From Phoenix dactylifera (lineage: Eukaryota; Streptophyta; Magnoliopsida; Arecales; Arecaceae), in contig NC_052401.1 in NCBI RefSeq assembly GCF_009389715.1, positions 5,188,071 through 5,252,070 of the forward strand: 64,000 nt of DNA, written 5' to 3'. Positions 58,401 to 64,000 of the stretch are shown here, piece by piece. Within the stretch, counting starts at the first letter, position 1, and every line of letters starts with the position of its first letter. The notes beneath the pieces were generated by a model, which was not told the DNA's origin, did no database searches, and saw only the letters and a list, made by a program, of their open reading frames with translations. A program made the translations under genes and the position numbers.

Positions 58401-61400
58401 TTTCACACTTAAACATTCCAAGTATCTCCACAAGGAGAAGGAGAGCACCAACAACATTATTGCCACTGCAGTAGCCCTCAAGCTATAGAGGAGGAGGAGA
58501 AAATAGAATATGAAGAAAAAGAGGGAAAAAGGGAGAAAATAGAAAATGCAGGGAAGAATGGCCAAATGAAGGAGAGTTAGAAGTTAAAGAAAGAGAGGAG
58601 AAGATGAATATGAAGATTGGTCTGAAGGAGAAGAAAGGAAGAGGGAACAAAAAACATATATACGAAGATGACACTAGCACTAACTACTGCAGTTACTACC
58701 ACTAATTATTGTTTCTGAACTTATGGATAGTCATTGATCAGTCCTTTGGCAGTTGTTAGTTGGTGATAGCCTTTGTTGCCCTCCTATACGTCCTATAAGG
58801 GCCTTTGGTACCTTTCCACATGTCTTGTGTGGGGATCAAATAGAGAAAGAAAATGGGAAAAGAAACCTTTAAAGAAGTATGATTTAAGCGGGCTTGGCCT
58901 AGGCAGTCCTGCCAAATTAAGTGCCCAGGTGGCTGCGTGGGAGCCTAGGTGACCACCTTTAACAACATTGACCATTGTGGAGTAAATATGCAGCATCTAT
59001 GAAGCATGGGTTTGTAGTACGTATACAATGAAGTGTACACACATTAATATTACAAATCTTAGATTCTTAAAAAAGACATGGCATAGAAATGATAGGGATA
59101 CGACTATAAATAAATATTTACCTATGTAACAAACCTCAATCTTTTATTTTCATGATCATTTTTATAGCTCCAGGTTCTCTACAAATAATTAAGATACAAA
59201 TGATGATGAAAGCCAAAGAGTAGTGTAATTTACTTTAACACGTTGGAGATGTAGATGTCGAACCCACTTGACCCAACTTGGCCAATCGCTCGACATCTCC
59301 AAAATGTATCCAGTATGTGAGAGGAATTAATGGCACCATGCTTTTATTGCTCATTAAAAGATTTGGGTACTTATGGGAAGTAGTTAATAGTATGGGATGG
59401 ATCCTCCCTGTACTATACAATGTTGACAAGACAACAGTACTTGAGACACCATCGAGACATTGGTTCGTGCATGAATCGAGAGATCTCGATTGTCCTAGTC
59501 AGTACCGGATGGGATGGATTGGGATGATTGTCCCAACATGTGGGAAGATGGTGCATTTGGAGATCCAATTTAGTTTATTTTTTCTCATTCTTGTTGTTAA
59601 GGGTTATTCGAATCCATCCTAACTAGTCTTGCTACCATACTTATTTAAGATCAAACAAGGATGGTTATACCGAGACTTTAATTCTTGATCTTTCCAAGCT
59701 TTTTTTTTTTTTTGGTTTTAGTCGGGTAGATTTGAGCTTCAATGTGAATATGCAATGTGATTTTTGGGATGATTGCAGCAGCAATTGCATTCAACGACCA
59801 CTAATTTGAAGTTCTTTAAATATGGTCCTTATATCGAAGTCATCAGGGTTTTTCTTTTAATTTGATCCAAATAATAGCCAATTAAATCTAATATTTAAGT
59901 CCTTAATCTAGGAGGTTTTAAAGGAATTAATTTTGGTATGAAATGGTTCGGTTACTACTGGTTATGTAGCACAAAAAAAATGCTACAGTACCATGGTCTA
60001 CTTATGAGACTATAGGTGGCTGGTTTGGAGATCTTAAAGGGGATTTATTTCTGTATTTGTAAAAGCTCAAGAGAAAGGGAATATGATAACTTGGGAACCA
60101 AGTTTAGAAATCCTTATAAGGAGGCCTTAGTTGGTAGGAGAAAGGGAATGTATGCCTATCTTTTTATGTGAAAATAATTGAAGATTCAGAGGCAAGTTTG
60201 GAAACCCCTCTTGTTTCTCTTAGTCTTTCTTATTCTTCCTTTCTTTTTTTATCTCTTTCATTTATTAATCATTGATCTATATACTCTTTTGCTACTATGC
60301 GATTATCGGCTTAAATTTGTCTTATGTCACAATCTCCTTTTTACAAAGTTTTTTTTTAATGGAACTGTTTGGAACATGCTTTGTTTTTGACTCTAATCAT
60401 TTGTTTTCGCCTTAACATTTGAGGTAAAATATGCTACACTTCAGTTTCAAGTGCTGCTTGTGGTCTCCTTTATTACTCACCTAGTGGTAATGTGTTGATG
60501 AGATTAGTTCGCCTTGGTACCGGCTAGCAATGGAGAACATTGACCTCTTAATTGGTATTGCTAATGAGGATATACAAACCTTGAGGCTTGAAGATAAAAT
60601 GGTCTAAAGAATGTGAGGAATGGTCTTGCAATGCATCCTTTTTAATATATCTTTTTGGAACATTGGAAGTTTATCAACAAAATTCTTGTCCAACTTTGTC
60701 ATTCTTTCCCTTTTTAACTTCCTTAAGTTGGAAATTCGTCTAGAAGGTGATTTGAGTGCAGAAATTGGGAAGTTACAGGTTCTTTACTATTGTATAAAGC
60801 AAACTTCGGCATCCCTCTTAATTGGATGTTCAACCATATTTGTAATGCACGATGCACAGGGGGGAGCATGGATGATCATGACTTGCTAATCAAGAGTCAA
60901 TATAATGAAGAGATAAAGATGGAAAATAAGCAAGTCTTAGGAAGTGTTTAAGCCTGCCCTCCCCACTTCTCATATTTCTTGTATCTCAACCTATGTAATA
61001 GTGGAAAGCCTAGGGATTGTCCATCTGCTCAACAGTTGTAACATAATCTTTATAATTAGGGAAATATTATCCTTAGAAATAAGGTCTTGTCCAAAAACAT
61101 CATTTGGGGAATTTAGGTGTTAAAGATGTCTTGCCCAAGGTTTGAAATGCTAACCCACACCAACCTGTGCGGCATGTCATACTGCCTGTATTATGTTTCG
61201 TATCAACTTGGATTGACCTATATCAGTATGGTTGTATTATCTGATGCCGATGAACTGTGACTAGATATGGAAGGCAGATCATTCCACTTGTCATATTGGC
61301 AAGCAGTTAGTATGCCCCCTTATGACAAGTACATATTATTATATACATTCTTTTATATAAATGGGCTATCCTTTTATTAAACCGAGGTTTTATATCTTGG

Positions 61401-63571
61401 TTTCAAGGTTGGTACTGGTATAGTATGGCATGGTACGGTATGCCCTCCTACTGATACATGATCAAGGTGCTAAATCGGCATAACACCCATACCTTGTGTT
61501 GGTGCAGTCCTGTATCAAGCCCCTGTATTGTATTGCTTCTCTATGGATATAGTATGCTATGCTTAGTATGGACCAGTTTAGTCTGGTATGTAAATCCATG
61601 TGCTAGACATAAGAATCCATGTTTAGTTTCCAGTAAATGTGTGAGAGGGAGGAGTATACATCTAAAATGAAGTATATATATTCAATTCAAGCCAGATGAT
61701 CATATGATCGAAGGAATGATTCCATTTCATCAAATGTGCTTGTCTATTGAATAAACCATGTTCAATATCAATCAACCACATGTATTGCACATTCACGAAA
61801 GTAAAAAAAAAAAACATGAAGTCCCTCTTGGACACCTGCCCATTGGTTGTTTGTCACATCTATTATGTGGTCTGAATCTCACCATGAATACACTCTTCTT
61901 TTAGTAATAACCACCCCCATTCCTTGCCATGCCCCATGCCCGCCCCTCCCTGCCACCCCAAAGAAAAAACTCTGTAGAAGAGAATATGAAATAAAATGGA
62001 GAGCATATTTTTCATCCTTGATTGCTTGGATCAGAGTGATCTGTTGAAGGTTCCCTGACGCGAACTTGCACTTGCCAAGATCTACTTAATGGCAAGGAAG
62101 CTCCTTATAGGCATTATTTTGGATGCCGATAAAGATTTACTAATTTGTTCATTCTATCTTAATGAAATGAATGATATAAGGATTCAACACAATGAGTGAC
62201 ACTATATGTTAATGAACTGGAATTAAATTACTGTTAGGTGATATCAAATGCTTGATCTGATGAAGGGTGGAGCAGCAGTTTTAACGTGGTAAGAATTGTT
62301 TTCCATCGTGGGTGTTCACCCTATGTCAAAGATTCTGGCAACCTTTTTCCCCCTCCAAGCAGCTTGTTTTCTCTTTTCTCGCCTGGTCTTCTCTCTGCTT
62401 TTGGATTAATGGGTGATGAGGCCTATGCCCCGTTTGTTATAATATAGTATGCTATTTTATCGAGGAATTTCTAGATGAAGATGTCTAATTAAACTAGAAC
62501 ATGTCAAATAATTAGAAATGTATATTGTGCTTGTTTAGTTTCTATATCGCCTTGTCTTGATTGGTCTTAAAGGATTCATATTTCTTATTAAATGTGCACA
62601 TCTTGGGTGAGTTGCATATTTTTGTAAACTTTACTTCTGTTTTTTTGCTTATTTATTCAGTGTAGTTTTTGTATCTCCACTATCATTGCTGTAATGGCTG
62701 ATAGTAATGTAGGTTGCATTCAAATGAAAATCTTTTAGTCACAGCCATTTTATAAGAATCAAGTGGCACTTGGATTTGAGAAGATTGTTATTGTCCAATG
62801 ACATGACTAGCAGACTAGTGGTTGAAAGCTATTCTACATGTTGCATTATTAATAGAATGAATGTAACTGCAGGATGCTTTATACTAGTTTCTATAAAGTG
62901 GGTGCACTATTTATTACTGACCTGAGAATTGTGATTAGATTGAAAATCTCTTCCTGACTCTTCACAATGTTGGCTGTGTTTGAATTGCAGCAGCCCACAA
63001 CATGGGCAAGTTGTTTGTGGGAAGCCAATTCTGAGAGCCACCATGCCCTCGCTCTGCCATGTGCACTATCAGAAGATACAAAGGAATATCTCACAAGCTT
63101 TGAAAAGAGCAGGCCTTCACACACCCTGTTCAAGCAGGCCTGCTCCAAAATTTAACGTTCTAATTGCTGAGTGTGTGCGTCAGATTCAAGCCAGAAGAGA
63201 AACATTGGATGCTACAACTGATAACATTGTACAAGAAGCGAATGAAAAAGTTGATACAAAGGAATCTCACAAGCTTTGAAAAAAACAGGCCTTCACACAC
63301 CCTGTTTAAGCAGGCCTGCTCCAAAATTTAATGTTCTAATTGCTGAGTGTGTGCGTCAGATTCAAGCCAGAAGAGAAACATTGGATGCTACCACTGATAA
63401 CATTGCACAAGAAGAGAATGAAAAAGTTGGTTGATCTTTCTTTCTTGAGAATATGATTCTTGTTTGCATTGCTGTCCTGACCTTCCAGACATTAACCTCA
63501 CCAATCAAACTGAGCTAGATATCTGGGTTGACCCACTCTGCCTGGGAAGTATGCTCACTAATCTAACAAAG
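55452..63571 (+). CDS. INO80 complex subunit D-like / KANL2-like protein (partial)
   Basis: Exon 1 is 55452-56023, exon 2 starts at 62991, and exon 3 is 63489-63571; the gene continues past the window. The C3Hc3H putative DNA-binding zinc finger is split by the 6,967-bp intron 1: Cys153, Cys158, Cys169, His172, Cys185 from exon 1, and Cys200, Cys213, His216 from exon 2 (VVCGKPILRATMPSLCHVHY). A basic coiled coil (about 72-110, RRRLRRVRQLERLYRRKYW) comes first. Relatives are subunits of INO80 remodelling or NSL histone acetyltransferase complexes in the nucleus. Exon 2 carries a 178-bp tandem duplication of its own 3' part (63075-63252 and 63253-63429). The second copy is read in another frame and meets TGA at 63277-63279, leaving 286 residues. 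Only the second copy has the normal donor, which would join exon 3 in frame (EKV-DINLTNQTELDIW) had the duplication not occurred. The allele may be broken, or the duplication may be an assembly fault. Confidence 0.82.
56024..62990 (+). other. Intron 1 of the zinc-finger gene (7 kb) with repeats
   Basis: No gene lies inside. A composite repeat at 56390-56825 has GGAACCAATACC and CATGGTAAAGGACCATACCATG phrases at its left, a GAGGGA-rich block at 56484-56585, and CCGGTAACCGACCGG phrases at its right. CCTAGGC-rich palindromic sequence is at 58200-58280 and 58890-58960. Phrases CGAGACATTGG / GAGATCTCGATTG appear around 59450-59490. GGTATGG-type phrases return at 61140-61590. Confidence 0.6.
56484..56585. 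repeat. GAGGGA-rich low-complexity block
   Basis: This is almost pure purine (GAGAGG, GAGGGAGG) on the plus strand. The long frames on either strand here are compositional. Confidence 0.85.
63075..63429 (+). repeat. 178-bp tandem duplication inside exon 2 of the zinc-finger gene
   Basis: Both copies start GATACAAAGGAAT (63075 and 63253) and end GAATGAAAAAGTT. They differ at about eight bases and by a 2-base gap, about 4-5 percent, so the event is not very recent. The second copy leads into the exon's proper splice donor. Confidence 0.93.
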
Positions 63572-64000
63572 GTATGGCAGTGTTTTTTTGTATTATTTTC
63601 TTGCCAATTTGTATTCCTGTTTGTTTCCTCCTTGGTTGTATATCTGTTGATCCTAGGTTTTTCAACTATATTCCATCCTTCAGCATGTTTTTTTACTATT
63701 TTTTTTATTTACTCACCTTAGTTATGCATCTTATTTAGTAGTCCATTTTTATTTAATTGTCTCTATGATTCTATTCAAGCCATTTGATGTTCTTAAAACC
63801 TTATGAGGCATTGCAGGTCTGTTAAAGGACAGCTTAACTAACAGGCTTGGTTCTCAGGGTGATGACGACCCCTCAGTTGCATGACTATGATATAGGATGA
63901 TGACTGCGTAAAGGTTTCGCTACCCAATGGCCTTGTTAGTATACTTGGAGGAGTATTCAAGTTTCTGGTTGGTTGGTTATTCAGCTTTATATTCAGGCAG
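63572..64000 (+). other. Intronic right edge of the window
   Basis: Sequence after exon 3 of the zinc-finger gene. It begins with a canonical GTATGG donor and is T-rich. I see no further exon that I can support before the end. Confidence 0.5.

Overview
The window is nuclear DNA of a flowering plant. Introns are GT-AG, the DNA is AT-rich, and there are large LTR retrotransposons, a hAT-type MITE and plant-specific gene families. The GC-rich first exons and the repeat types suggest a monocot, and a palm is my best guess, but that is inference.

Five host genes are supported. (1) INT1, an inositol/H+ symporter of the vacuole-membrane type, is on + in six exons between 8071 and 13923. (2) NNRD, the ATP-dependent NAD(P)H-hydrate dehydratase, is on - with twelve exons (eleven coding) between 15336 and about 21990, convergent with INT1. 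(3) A DUF1685 gene is on + in two exons, 41478-43084. (4) An RKD-like RWP-RK transcription factor gene is on + in six exons, 47771-51029. (5) The 5' part of an INO80 subunit D-like / KANL2-like gene with a C3Hc3H zinc finger is on + from 55452 and runs off the right edge, with a first intron of about 7 kb. I rebuilt exon borders by hand from frame continuity and family knowledge. Coding lengths come to 503, 373, 156 and 345 residues for the first four genes.

The left end (1-3139) is a broken partial second copy of NNRD. It lacks the part matching 16067-18740 and is split by a 2.2 kb solo LTR with a 5-bp target duplication. A 5'-truncated Ty3/Gypsy chromovirus remnant with its 3' LTR (3140-6508) and another LTR-like piece (to about 7420) follow. 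INT1 therefore sits between two NNRD copies and about 460 bp downstream of retroelement debris.

From 27012 to 37456 lies a young, nearly whole Ty3/Gypsy element of Tekay/Del type on -, with 2.9-3.0 kb LTRs, a 5-bp target duplication, a tRNA-iMet primer site and a chromodomain integrase. A 454-bp hAT MITE with a perfect 8-bp target duplication is at 23447-23900. A LINE 3' end with an RNase H domain is near 25900-26170. The remaining intergenic DNA holds microsatellites, old tandem duplications and a dispersed GGTAC-rich repeat.

I found no sign of a wholly new biological system. The points most worth a second look are the INT1 changes (His in PESPRW, altered C-terminal di-leucine region, poly-G leader), the frame-breaking 178-bp tandem duplication in the zinc-finger gene, the out-of-frame N-terminal extension of the DUF1685 gene, and the duplicated, transposon-riddled NNRD copy.
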